Part shown: positions 1 to 6,785 of the stretch, piece after piece
Position numbering within the stretch: position 1 is the first letter of the stretch
How the letters are laid out: each line of letters opens with the position of its first letter
From: Acidobacteriota bacterium
Lineage (GTDB): Bacteria > Acidobacteriota > Terriglobia > Terriglobales > Acidobacteriaceae
Assembly: GCA_021779695.1 (NCBI GenBank)
Contig: JAJYAE010000074.1
Location: 1 to 14,837 of the forward strand
Length of the DNA stretch: 14,837 bases
Direction of reading: 5' to 3'
Notes under the pieces: model-generated
Seen by the model: only the letters and a program-made list of their open reading frames with translations
Told to the model about the DNA's origin: nothing
Database searches by the model: none
Translations under genes and position numbers: made by a program

Positions 1-291
1 GCGCCTGTGGGTCGCGTCGTCCATGCATGGCAGATCGTCAAAGATGAGCGATGCGGTGTGAAACTGCTCCAGCGCAATGGCAAGGTCCGCGGCGCGACCC
101 GCTTCCAGGTCATATGCCAGGGCAACCTGCAACACCATGCGCGGCCGCACGAGGCTTCCGGGGTTCTCAAGAACGTGAGAAAGCGATGCCTCGAAGTGAG
201 GATCAATCTCCGACGGCAAAGGCAGGGAGCGGCGAAACAACTCCTCCAGTTGCGCCGGATTCATTTTGTCCAGACTTGATTCCGCCGGCAC
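1..291 (-). CDS. Polyprenyl diphosphate synthase, N-terminal fragment (runs off left edge)
   Basis: This is the N-terminal 97 residues of a trans-isoprenyl diphosphate synthase (farnesyl/geranylgeranyl type), which condenses isopentenyl diphosphate with an allylic diphosphate in the cytosol. The fragment reads LIFDDLPCMDD followed by ATHRR, which is the first aspartate-rich Mg-binding motif (DDx4D, at about residues 85-92) and the usual trailing arginines. The LVRPRMVLQVALAY segment matches the conserved K/R-R-P-x-L helix. I chose the GTG at 291 because GAGGA lies 5 nt upstream of it. The in-frame ATG at 264 has no visible ribosome site, but remains possible and would shorten the protein by 9 residues. 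The second aspartate motif and the chain-length determinants lie outside the window, so product length cannot be assigned. Family call is confident; the exact enzyme is not. Confidence 0.85.
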   Translation of the reverse strand, partial: MPAESSLDKMNPAQLEELFRRSLPLPSEIDPHFEASLSHVLENPGSLVRPRMVLQVALAYDLEAGRAADLAIALEQFHTASLIFDDLPCMDDATHRR

Positions 292-656
292 ATTCTTCCT
301 CGTGATGCGTGGATAGTGGAGACTGTGACTGGTGGCGCCAGAGGCTTGCCGGCGAAAAAGCTGAGAGCGCGTTGCGTATGGCACACAGTTTTAGACGCTG
401 CGTATTCGTCGCTGGAAACAGAGATCGGGGTCAAACTGGATGAAGTTTTGTTCATTTCTTTGCCCTTGGATAAGGTCAAAGAGACTAAAGTTCGGATTTG
501 ACACCATGGCTGGAAGGGCGCGACCTGCAACGGAGTGGGCATGCGGTGGAAGGCGCCGCTGAAAGAGCAATGGGGCGCGCACTTTCAAAGCATTGCGTGG
601 CAGGAACCGGGGCCAAAGGCGCGCAGAATCGAAGCAGAATCGAATAAGATCCCTGT
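292..656. other. Intergenic region between divergent polyprenyl synthase and response regulator
   Basis: This stretch of about 365 nt separates two divergent genes and should hold both promoters. Short open frames exist on both strands, but none has a recognisable motif, a good ribosome site or a plausible protein composition. A TTGACA hexamer occurs on the plus strand at 498-503, but I see no convincing -10 box 16-19 nt downstream. I call no gene and no promoter here. Confidence 0.5.
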
Positions 657-1334
657 ATGCGGCTTTTGCTCGTGGAAGATGAGCTGGAGATCCAGGCTTT
701 TCTCCGCAATTCGCTGGGGGAGGCGGGCTATCAGGTTGACGTGGCCGGAGATGCGCGGCAGGCAGAGGAGCTTGCGACGAGGTCGCCGTACGACATTCTG
801 ATTGTCGATTTGGGATTGCCCGATCGGGACGGCATTGCTCTCATTCTGAGTTTGCGAGAAAAGGGAGTCACCGCGCCTGTTCTGATTCTTTCCGCGCGAC
901 GATCGGTGGACGACCGGGTGCTGGGCCTGGAGCAAGGCGGGGACGACTATCTGACAAAGCCCTTTGCGCTGGCTGAGCTGTTGGCCAGGCTCCGCAATCT
1001 GCTGCGGCGCAATCATCCGGCGACCGGGGAATTGACCCGGCTGCGCGTGCAGGACCTGGAGCTGGACCTGCTGCGCCGCGAAGCTACGCGCGGTGGCCAG
1101 GTGCTGCAACTGACTCCGCAGGAGTTCGTGCTGCTGGAATACCTGTGCCGGAATGCGGGGCGCGTGGTGACGCGCTCGATGATTCTGGACAAGGTGTGGG
1201 GCATGCGCATCCAACCGGATACGAACGTGGTGGATGTGCACATTTACCGGCTGCGGGGCAAGGTGGACACCAAGGGGCAGCAGCCTTTGATCCGCACGCT
1301 GCGAGGTGTAGGGTATGTCCTCAAAGACCGCTAG
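657..1334 (+). CDS. OmpR/PhoB-family response regulator
   Basis: A 225-residue two-component response regulator, the usual length for the OmpR family. The receiver domain spans about residues 1-115. It shows the acidic pocket E7-D8, the phospho-acceptor D51 (in ILIVDLGLPD), S79 and K101 (in LTKPF), so every phosphorylation residue is present. The C-terminal winged-helix DNA-binding domain (about 128-223) has LTPQEFVLLEYL, the VVTRSMILDKVW recognition region and the closing GVGYVL wing. The ATG at 657 places the first beta strand (MRLLLVEDE) at the start as expected; its ribosome site is weak. The 3' end overlaps the kinase gene by 20 nt, so the two are very probably cotranscribed and translationally coupled. 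The signal and target genes are unknown. The nearest downstream genes are pgl-glk, but no operator is evident to link them. Confidence 0.95.
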   Translation: MRLLLVEDELEIQAFLRNSLGEAGYQVDVAGDARQAEELATRSPYDILIVDLGLPDRDGIALILSLREKGVTAPVLILSARRSVDDRVLGLEQGGDDYLTKPFALAELLARLRNLLRRNHPATGELTRLRVQDLELDLLRREATRGGQVLQLTPQEFVLLEYLCRNAGRVVTRSMILDKVWGMRIQPDTNVVDVHIYRLRGKVDTKGQQPLIRTLRGVGYVLKDR

Positions 1335-2784
1335 TCCGGTGATGCATTCAGCAGCGTGGCGGATTTCGCTGTGGGCAACGCTCGCGTTTGCCTGCGGCAC
1401 AATGATTGTCTTTGTGTTTCTGCACCGCTTTGTGGCCGCGGACATCCAGCAGCGCACGGACGCCTGGCTTGCCGGAGAAGTGGAAGTGCTGGGGGATGTG
1501 GCCGAGCATACGCCCAAAAACGCGCTCTACGACCGGGTGGTGGGCGAAGTGGCTGAACTTGCCAGCAAGGAAGTGCCCAACCGGCTGCAATCCGAGGGGC
1601 AGCGCAACGACCTGGTGTTCTTTCTGCAGACAGATGCGCACGGCACGCAGACGCTCTGGGTTGGCGAAGGCAACGGCGCATCTTACCTGCGCGCGATTCA
1701 GCGGCAGCCATTTCCGCCGGACCAGCCTCGTGATCTTCACGTTGTGGGATCGAGCGCGCCGTTCCGCGTGGTGTCGCTGCGCATTGATGATGGAAGCCTG
1801 ATCTACCTGGGGCTCTCAGAACACGACGAGCTGCGGGTATTGCGCAATCTGCGACTCCGCTTCTTCACCTGGTGGCTGCTGCTCGTCCTGCTGGGTTTTG
1901 CGATTGTGTTTTACACGACGCGGCGCATGCTGAGTCACGTGCGCGATATCACGGAAGCTGCGTCGCGCATTGGCCATACCGAGTTGGACAAGCGTGTGCC
2001 GACAAGCGGGCGCAACGACGAAGTGGCGCATCTTGCAAGGACCCTGAATCGCATGCTGGACCGCATCGAAAGCTCCATGCACCAGCTGCACACCATCACG
2101 GATGCGCTGGCGCACGACCTGAGAAGCCCACTGACTGCCATCCGCGGCAAGCTGGAGATCTCTCTTTCCGCTGTGACGCCAGGCGAACAAGCAGAGGCTG
2201 TGGTCTCCTCCATTGACGAACTGGATCGCCTGACTGAGTTCCTGAATACGTCACTCGATGTGGCTGAAGGCAAAGCGGACGCGCTGCGGCTCACAAAGAG
2301 CGTGCTGGATCTGGATGAATTGCTGCGCGGGATGGTGGATCTGTATGAGCCCTCGATGAGCGAGAGGAACCTGCATCTTGCGCTGGAGAGCAAGGGACCA
2401 GTTCTGCTGGCGGCGGATGCGGGGCTGATGCACCGGATGGTCTCAAATCTTTTTGACAATGAACTGAAGCATCTTCCGGCAGGCTGCAACGTGAGAATCG
2501 TACTCAAGCTCGAGGCCGAGGCGGCGAGCCTGGTTTTGGAGGATGATGGTCCTGGATTTTCGCCGGAGATTCTGCCGCACCTGTTCGAGCAACGCGTGAA
2601 GGGCAAGCAGTCGGGCGGGCATGGTCTTGGCCTGGCGTTTGTGGACGTGGTGGTTCGGGCACATGGAGGGAGCGTCACTGCCTCCAACCGGGAAGCTGGC
2701 GGCGCGCGAATTGTTTTGACTCTACCGTGCGCCTCTGTGGCCGATGCAGCACGCCCCCATGAGTCAGTGGCGGCTCGCACATAA
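1315..2784 (+). CDS. Membrane sensor histidine kinase, partner of the upstream regulator
   Basis: A 489-residue classical sensor kinase. Order of parts: transmembrane helix 1 (about 17-40), periplasmic sensor region (about 41-180), transmembrane helix 2 (about 183-205), HAMP linker (about 206-255), HisKA dimerisation domain with phospho-acceptor H267 in ALAHDLRSPLTAIRGKLE, and an ATP-binding domain with N box (N378, N382), G1 box DDGPGF (410-415), F-box region (LFEQ) and G2 box GGHGLGLA (434-441). All catalytic boxes are intact. The periplasmic region carries no sensor domain I can name. The start at 1315 lies inside the regulator gene and has a GAGG-like ribosome site just upstream; an alternative ATG exists at 1342 just past the regulator stop. 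It presumably phosphorylates the overlapping OmpR-type regulator in response to an envelope or extracellular cue. Confidence 0.94.
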   Translation: MSSKTASPVMHSAAWRISLWATLAFACGTMIVFVFLHRFVAADIQQRTDAWLAGEVEVLGDVAEHTPKNALYDRVVGEVAELASKEVPNRLQSEGQRNDLVFFLQTDAHGTQTLWVGEGNGASYLRAIQRQPFPPDQPRDLHVVGSSAPFRVVSLRIDDGSLIYLGLSEHDELRVLRNLRLRFFTWWLLLVLLGFAIVFYTTRRMLSHVRDITEAASRIGHTELDKRVPTSGRNDEVAHLARTLNRMLDRIESSMHQLHTITDALAHDLRSPLTAIRGKLEISLSAVTPGEQAEAVVSSIDELDRLTEFLNTSLDVAEGKADALRLTKSVLDLDELLRGMVDLYEPSMSERNLHLALESKGPVLLAADAGLMHRMVSNLFDNELKHLPAGCNVRIVLKLEAEAASLVLEDDGPGFSPEILPHLFEQRVKGKQSGGHGLGLAFVDVVVRAHGGSVTASNREAGGARIVLTLPCASVADAARPHESVAART

Positions 2785-2905
2785 GCGGCGCGCATAGCCA
2801 GGAAGACGGCTGCTCATGTGCAGCAATAAAGCATGACCGGGACCGGGTTCATCGCAATGACTCCGCGGATTGCGGGTCACTGCGAGAACGGGAAGGATAA
2901 GCGGG

Positions 2906-3706
2906 ATGGGACGCAAATTGAAGGTGAATTATTGCGTGGAGCCAGATACGGCAAAGCTGGCAGAACGCGCCGTGAAGCAACTGATCGACGGCGTTCAGCA
3001 GGCGGTGGCACGGCGGGGGCGGGCACGGATCGCGATCAGCGGCGGCTCGACGCCGAAGGCCGCGTTCCAGATGCTGGCGGACCCGGGTCAGGGATGGCGC
3101 AGTTCTATGCCGTGGGACAAATTGGAGATCTTCTGGGTAGACGAACGCTGCGTGCCGCCGGACCACCCGGACAGCAACTATCGAATGACGCGGGAGGCGC
3201 TGCTGGAGCATGTGCCGGTGAAACCCGAGCAGGTGCATCGGATGGAAGGCGAACTGGACCCGGAGGTGGCCGCGGCGCGCTATGAGTCACTCCTGCGCAA
3301 CACGTTTCGGCTGGAGGGCGCCGAAAGCCCGCGTTTTGACGTGATTGCGCTGGGAATGGGCAATGACGGGCATACGGCATCGTTGTTTCCTCATACCGAG
3401 GCGATTCACGAGATGGGCCGGCTGGTGACGGCCAACCACGTGCCGCAGCAGAAGGACTCCTGGCGAATTACGCTGACGTGGCCAGTCATCAACCAGGCCG
3501 ACTGCGTTTTCTTTTTGATTGGAGGCGCGGAGAAGGCTGCGCGGATTCATGAGGTCTTCCTGGGACCGCGCGATCCGGAGCGGCTGCCGAGTCAACTGAT
3601 ATGGCCCTCAGGCGGTATACTCACTCTGATTCTGGATAAGGCCGCTGCTGCGCTTCTACCCGCAACCGATGGGGAAGGCTGCGGGGTGTTGGAGATGGAA
3701 CGATGA
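2906..3706 (+). CDS. pgl: 6-phosphogluconolactonase
   Basis: A 266-residue cytosolic enzyme of the NagB/DevB-type 6-phosphogluconolactonase family. It hydrolyses 6-phosphoglucono-1,5-lactone to 6-phosphogluconate in the oxidative pentose phosphate and Entner-Doudoroff pathways. Family signatures are clear: SGGSTP (45-50), WVDERCVPPDHPDSNY (77-92), the ALGMGNDGHTASLFP active-site segment (148-162) and a C-terminal PSQLIWPSGG. The frame is open from a TTG at 2870, but I chose the ATG at 2906 because AGGA sits 8 nt upstream. Its last four bases overlap the start of glucokinase (ATGA), implying translational coupling. Glucose-6-phosphate dehydrogenase, a common neighbour, is not in the 121 nt between the kinase gene and this one. 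Confidence 0.93.
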   Translation: MGRKLKVNYCVEPDTAKLAERAVKQLIDGVQQAVARRGRARIAISGGSTPKAAFQMLADPGQGWRSSMPWDKLEIFWVDERCVPPDHPDSNYRMTREALLEHVPVKPEQVHRMEGELDPEVAAARYESLLRNTFRLEGAESPRFDVIALGMGNDGHTASLFPHTEAIHEMGRLVTANHVPQQKDSWRITLTWPVINQADCVFFLIGGAEKAARIHEVFLGPRDPERLPSQLIWPSGGILTLILDKAAAALLPATDGEGCGVLEMER

Positions 3707-4722
3707 TTCTGGCAGGCGACGTAGGCGGCACCAAGGTCAACCTGGCGCTGTATGACTTTGCGGATGGCAAGCTGAAGCACACGCGCGAAGAGCGCTATCC
3801 GGCAAAGAACTATACCGGGCTGCAGGAGATCGTGAAGGAGTTTCTGGCGGCGGACAAGGTGACGGCGGCATGCTTTGGCGTGCCGGGGCCTGTGCGCGAC
3901 GGGCGACTGCGGTTGACCAACCTGCCGTGGACCCTGGACAGCCGCGAGCTTTCAGCCAACCTGGGTATCCAGCATGTATTCCTCATCAATGACCTGGAGG
4001 CCAATGGCTACGGGATTGCCGAGTTAGCTCCGGACCAGATCTACACGCTCAACGAGGGTGATGCCAGCCAGATTGGGAACCGGGCACTGCTGGCGGCTGG
4101 AACCGGGCTGGGCGAGTGCTTTCTGGCGTGGAATGGCCGGATGCATCTGCCCTTCCCTTCCGAGGGCGGACATGCGGACTTTGCCCCGCGCAATGAGGAC
4201 GAGATCGACCTGTTGCGCTTCCTGAAGCAGAAATACAACGGACGCATCAGCTTTGAGCGCGTTGTGAGCGGCATGGGGCTCACCAATATCTACGAGTTTC
4301 TGCGCGAGGTGCGCGGGCTGGAAGAGCCGGCGTGGCTGGCCGAGCGGATCGCCGGCGAAGACCCGAATGCGGTGATTACCGAGCTGGCGCTGGCGGCCAA
4401 GAGCGAGATCTGCGAGAAGGCGCTGGATATGTTCGTCTCTGCCTACGGCGCGGAGGCCGGGAACCTGGCACTGAAGATTCTCTCGGTGGGCGGACTCTAC
4501 GTGGGCGGTGGCATTGCGCCGCGCATTCTGGAGCGGTTGAAGGATGGCATCTTCATGAAGTCCTTCACGGACAAGGGCCGGCTGAGCCAGCTGCTGGTGA
4601 ATATGCCGGTGCGCATCATCCTGGAGAGCCGTGCGGCCCTGATGGGAGCGGCGGCGTATGCCGAGGCGCGGGCAGCGGAGATCAGCGGCATCTCAGCCCG
4701 GGCGGCATCGATGCACCACTAG
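3703..4722 (+). CDS. glk: Glucokinase (ROK-independent Glk family)
   Basis: A 339-residue ATP-dependent glucokinase of the E. coli Glk type, producing glucose 6-phosphate in the cytosol. The N-terminal phosphate-binding loop GDVGGTKVNLALY (5-17), the LINDLEANGYGI segment with likely catalytic D97, the adenosine-side motif AAGTGLGECFL (131-141), the sugar-binding PSEGGHADF (152-160, with E154 and H157), SGMGLTNIYEFL (189-200) and VGGLYVGGGIAPRI (262-274) are all present and in order. The ROK cysteine-cluster zinc motif is absent, which separates it from ROK glucokinases. The ATG lies inside the pgl stop (ATGA overlap). Together the pair covers glucose phosphorylation and lactone hydrolysis. 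A strong hairpin 12 nt after the stop probably ends the transcript. Confidence 0.95.
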   Translation: MILAGDVGGTKVNLALYDFADGKLKHTREERYPAKNYTGLQEIVKEFLAADKVTAACFGVPGPVRDGRLRLTNLPWTLDSRELSANLGIQHVFLINDLEANGYGIAELAPDQIYTLNEGDASQIGNRALLAAGTGLGECFLAWNGRMHLPFPSEGGHADFAPRNEDEIDLLRFLKQKYNGRISFERVVSGMGLTNIYEFLREVRGLEEPAWLAERIAGEDPNAVITELALAAKSEICEKALDMFVSAYGAEAGNLALKILSVGGLYVGGGIAPRILERLKDGIFMKSFTDKGRLSQLLVNMPVRIILESRAALMGAAAYAEARAAEISGISARAASMHH

Positions 4723-4734
4723 GCATGCGCCTTT

Positions 4735-4768
4735 GCCGGAGCCGCTGAGGAAAACCAGCGGCGCCGGC
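4735..4768 (+). terminator. Terminator-like hairpin after glk
   Basis: The left arm at 4735-4747 and right arm at 4756-4768 pair over 12 of 13 positions around an 8-nt A-rich loop. The hairpin starts 12 nt after the glk stop codon. The T-tract that follows is short (GAGTTTGA), so it could be a weak intrinsic terminator or a stem protecting the 3' end of the pgl-glk message. The sequence shows the pairing; the role is inferred. Confidence 0.5.
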
Positions 4769-4805
4769 CGAGTTTGACGCAGGCAGGGCATGGAGGCGCC
4801 GCTCG

Positions 4806-5081
4806 ATGATCTGGCGTTGGACAGTGCGTGGGCTTCTGGCACTGGCAGGCTTATTTGTGGCGGTGTATGCAGGGGATAGCGCCGTCTTCCTATTGCGTGG
4901 CTCGCCGCAAGGTAAGGTCACCGTGAACCGCTTCATGACGGTGCCGCTGAAGGGAAACAAGAGCGAGTTCGATTTTCAGGGCGAGGTGGATGTTCCCTGC
5001 GCCGAGGCGCTTTTTCCGCAGAGAGGCCTTGAGCCGTGCTGGCAGGTGCGGCGGAATGCGGACAAGGGGATCCAGATGTAG
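4806..5081 (+). CDS. Small membrane-anchored protein with two cysteines, function unknown
   Basis: A 91-residue protein with one N-terminal hydrophobic helix (about residues 8-30: LRGLLALAGLFVAVY-type composition preceded by W-R-W-R), acting as a membrane anchor or uncleaved signal. A short polar exported part of about 60 residues follows. That part has C65 and C78 in the pattern VPCAEALFPQ...EPCW, spaced 13 apart, which could form a periplasmic disulfide. GGAGG lies 9 nt upstream of the chosen ATG, supporting expression. It follows glk on the same strand by 83 nt but is separated by a terminator-like hairpin, so it may be transcribed independently. I recall similar short proteins in acidobacterial genomes but cannot name a family or assign a function. 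Confidence 0.72.
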   Translation: MIWRWTVRGLLALAGLFVAVYAGDSAVFLLRGSPQGKVTVNRFMTVPLKGNKSEFDFQGEVDVPCAEALFPQRGLEPCWQVRRNADKGIQM

Positions 5082-5129
5082 TTCCACTTATCCTGCGAAC
5101 GCCCATTTTGGGTCTTCCACACCAAATTG

Positions 5130-5145
5130 CGTGACCAGGATCACG
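5130..5145. promoter_or_regulatory. CRP/FNR-type palindrome upstream of the small Cys protein
   Basis: The 16-nt element CGTGACCAGGATCACG is an inverted repeat of CGTGA around six bases. It matches the GTGA-N6-TCAC core recognised by CRP/FNR-family regulators. It lies 42 nt upstream of the start codon of the gene at 5188. The symmetry is seen directly; the regulator class is inferred and no such regulator is encoded in the window. Confidence 0.4.
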
Positions 5146-5187
5146 TTGTGTGAGGCAAAGTTCCGCTACGATCTCAGGATCGCATTG

Positions 5188-5391
5188 ATGGAGCAAAGGG
5201 CCATGTACGCTCGAACCCAGAATGAGAACGGAACATTCAATACGCGTTGCCTCTATTGCTTTATGACCATTGCCTTTGCAGTTGAGACGCCCGAAGAGAT
5301 GGAAGGGATGGAAAGCAACCATCTTTGTCCGGAAAAGGTTCTGGCGCAATTGCAGGCCCAGGAGAGCGTGAGGGCTCCGCAGGCACTTTAG
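5188..5391 (+). CDS. Small C-x2-C / H-x-C protein, probable zinc-binding, function unknown
   Basis: A 67-residue protein with four metal-ligand-like residues: C21 and C24 (TRCLYC), then H45 and C47 (NHLC). The spacing, C-x2-C-x20-H-x-C, is that of a small treble-clef or zinc-ribbon-like fold. No membrane segment or signal is visible, so it is probably cytosolic. The ATG at 5188 has AGGA 8 nt upstream; the ATG at 5203, with GGAG 9 nt upstream, is an equally reasonable start giving 62 residues. I associate this pattern with small acidobacterial proteins of unknown function, from general memory of such genomes. A CRP/FNR-like palindrome precedes it. Its stop codon interlocks with the stop of the convergent TPR gene (4-nt overlap). 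Confidence 0.7.
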   Translation: MEQRAMYARTQNENGTFNTRCLYCFMTIAFAVETPEEMEGMESNHLCPEKVLAQLQAQESVRAPQAL

Positions 5392-6626
5392 GGCTGCGTG
5401 GTGGCGGGTCTTGCAGGCGCGGCCTGGGTTTCAGTGGACTGCGGATTAGAAGTTGCGTCGGTTTGATGCCCACGGGCTGCGCCTGCGGCAATCTTCTTGT
5501 AAAGGGCCTCGTCTGCTGCCTTGTTGAGCTGGTTGGCTTTTTCCAACTCAGCCTTGGCGCGGTCCTTATCGCCCATGGCCCGGTAGAGCCGTCCAAGGCG
5601 CCAGTGCACATCGACGTCGTCTGGATTCAGCTTTTTGGCTTCTTCAAGCTCGCGCAGTGCCGTGGTCTTGTCGCCAGCCTCTGTAAGAAGGATTCCGAGA
5701 TCGAGGTGCGTGAGGGGAAGCGCGGGGTCCAGCTTCTCAGCCTTTTCAAGAAGCGGCCTGGCGACCTCCGGATGGTTCATCTGCAACTCTGAGTCAGCAA
5801 GATAGAGCGTGGCTTGCGCGTGGTTGGGATCGTTGGCGAGCTCGGCGCGGAACTCGCTGGCCGCCTCGGGATACTGTTTCTGTGTCCAGAGCAAATAACC
5901 GAGGCCGAAGTGGACGCTGGGCTCTTTGGGGTCCGCCTTGACGGCTGCGCGAAACATTTTCATGGCGCCATCGTTATCCTTCATCTGGTCAAGGGCTTCG
6001 CCGGCGAGCATGTCGGCTTCCGCGGAGTCAGGATTGATGGAGAGGATCTGGTGGTAGACGTCGAGCACCTGTTGGAACTGGCTGGACCAGAGGTAGCTGT
6101 GAGCGAGGGCGAGCAGGAGCGGAAGGCTGCCTGGGTTGCCGGCAACCGCCTCTTTGAGATAGGGCGCGGCATCGGCATATTCGGCGAGGCCGTAATGCGC
6201 CATGCCGAGCAGAAGGGTGGTCTGCCGTGCCTGGGGTGAGGACGGCGGCAGGCTTTTTTGGAGCGGCCTGAGGACCTCAATGGCCTGCTTCAGGTCTCCA
6301 CCTTTGAAAAGTGCAAGGCCAAGATTGAGCTCGACGCTTGGAAGCTTGGGACCGAGGGCAAGAGCTTTCCTGTAATAGGGAACGGCCTGGAGATCGTGGC
6401 CTTCGCGCGCTTCAAGCAGTCCCAAGTGGGCATAGGGCTCTGGGTTGGCGGGATATAGAGCGCTCAGGGAACGCCAAGCTTCGGCGGCTTCCTGATTCTT
6501 CCCTTGCTGCTCCAGGGCCAAGGCTGAACTGCGCAGGGCAGATGGGTCCGCATGAGTCTGTCCCGCGGAACAGATGCCGGCGGAGAGAAATGCCAAGCTG
6601 GCCGCCAGGCTGATGGTCCTCAGCAC
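5388..6626 (-). CDS. Secreted tetratricopeptide-repeat protein
   Basis: A 412-residue exported TPR protein. Residues 1-26 are a cleavable-type signal peptide (hydrophobic core LAASLAFLSAG; no lipobox, because Ile precedes the Cys). About ten consecutive 34-residue TPR units follow (about 29-370), with the usual G/A-x3-A-x6-A-x3-P spacing, for example AEADMLAGEALDQMKDNDGA. A low-complexity T/Q/A/P-rich tail closes the protein. TPR arrays are protein-interaction scaffolds and no enzymatic domain is present. The start is a GTG at 6626 with AGGA 6 nt upstream. It lies 159 nt downstream of the TonB-dependent receptor on the same strand, with an intrinsic terminator between. It may act in the periplasm with that receptor, but this is inferred only from adjacency. 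Confidence 0.9.
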   Translation of the reverse strand: MLRTISLAASLAFLSAGICSAGQTHADPSALRSSALALEQQGKNQEAAEAWRSLSALYPANPEPYAHLGLLEAREGHDLQAVPYYRKALALGPKLPSVELNLGLALFKGGDLKQAIEVLRPLQKSLPPSSPQARQTTLLLGMAHYGLAEYADAAPYLKEAVAGNPGSLPLLLALAHSYLWSSQFQQVLDVYHQILSINPDSAEADMLAGEALDQMKDNDGAMKMFRAAVKADPKEPSVHFGLGYLLWTQKQYPEAASEFRAELANDPNHAQATLYLADSELQMNHPEVARPLLEKAEKLDPALPLTHLDLGILLTEAGDKTTALRELEEAKKLNPDDVDVHWRLGRLYRAMGDKDRAKAELEKANQLNKAADEALYKKIAAGAARGHQTDATSNPQSTETQAAPARPATTQP

Positions 6627-6730
6627 GAAGGGTCCTTTCCCTGCCCGGAGCCGTGAGGACGTTGCCGCGGGGTCAGCAGATGGGTTACGAGTCGATTGTC
6701 TCTCTCCGCGGCGCGGTCATGCAACGCCGG

Positions 6731-6770
6731 GAGAAAAGAAGAGAGCGCGGCGGATTGCCCGCCGCGCTCC
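6731..6770 (-). terminator. Intrinsic terminator of the TonB-dependent receptor gene
   Basis: Perfect 11-bp arms (6743-6753 and 6759-6769) surround a 5-nt loop. Read on the minus strand, the stem GAGCGCGGCGG-type hairpin is followed by TCTTCTTTTCTC, a T-rich tract. It starts 16 nt past the receptor stop codon, which is the textbook position and layout for Rho-independent termination. Confidence 0.85.
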
Positions 6771-6785
6771 TGTTTGAGGTGGAGT

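Noticed and set aside
316..501. Short plus- and minus-strand frames in the 292-656 intergenic region
   Set aside because: No ribosome sites, motifs or plausible composition; they overlap one another in several frames as random frames do.
498..503. TTGACA on the plus strand upstream of the response regulator
   Set aside because: No acceptable -10 box is found 16-19 nt downstream, and the region is GC-rich there.
585..1517. A 310-codon minus-strand open frame across the regulator and kinase genes
   Set aside because: Both genes underneath have complete domain signatures, and the antisense translation shows no recognisable motif and an unlikely His/Arg/Gln-rich composition.
2870..2905. TTG start of 6-phosphogluconolactonase at 2870
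   Set aside because: The ATG at 2906 has an AGGA site at good spacing and gives the normal family length; the extension is Arg/Thr-rich and unlike family members.
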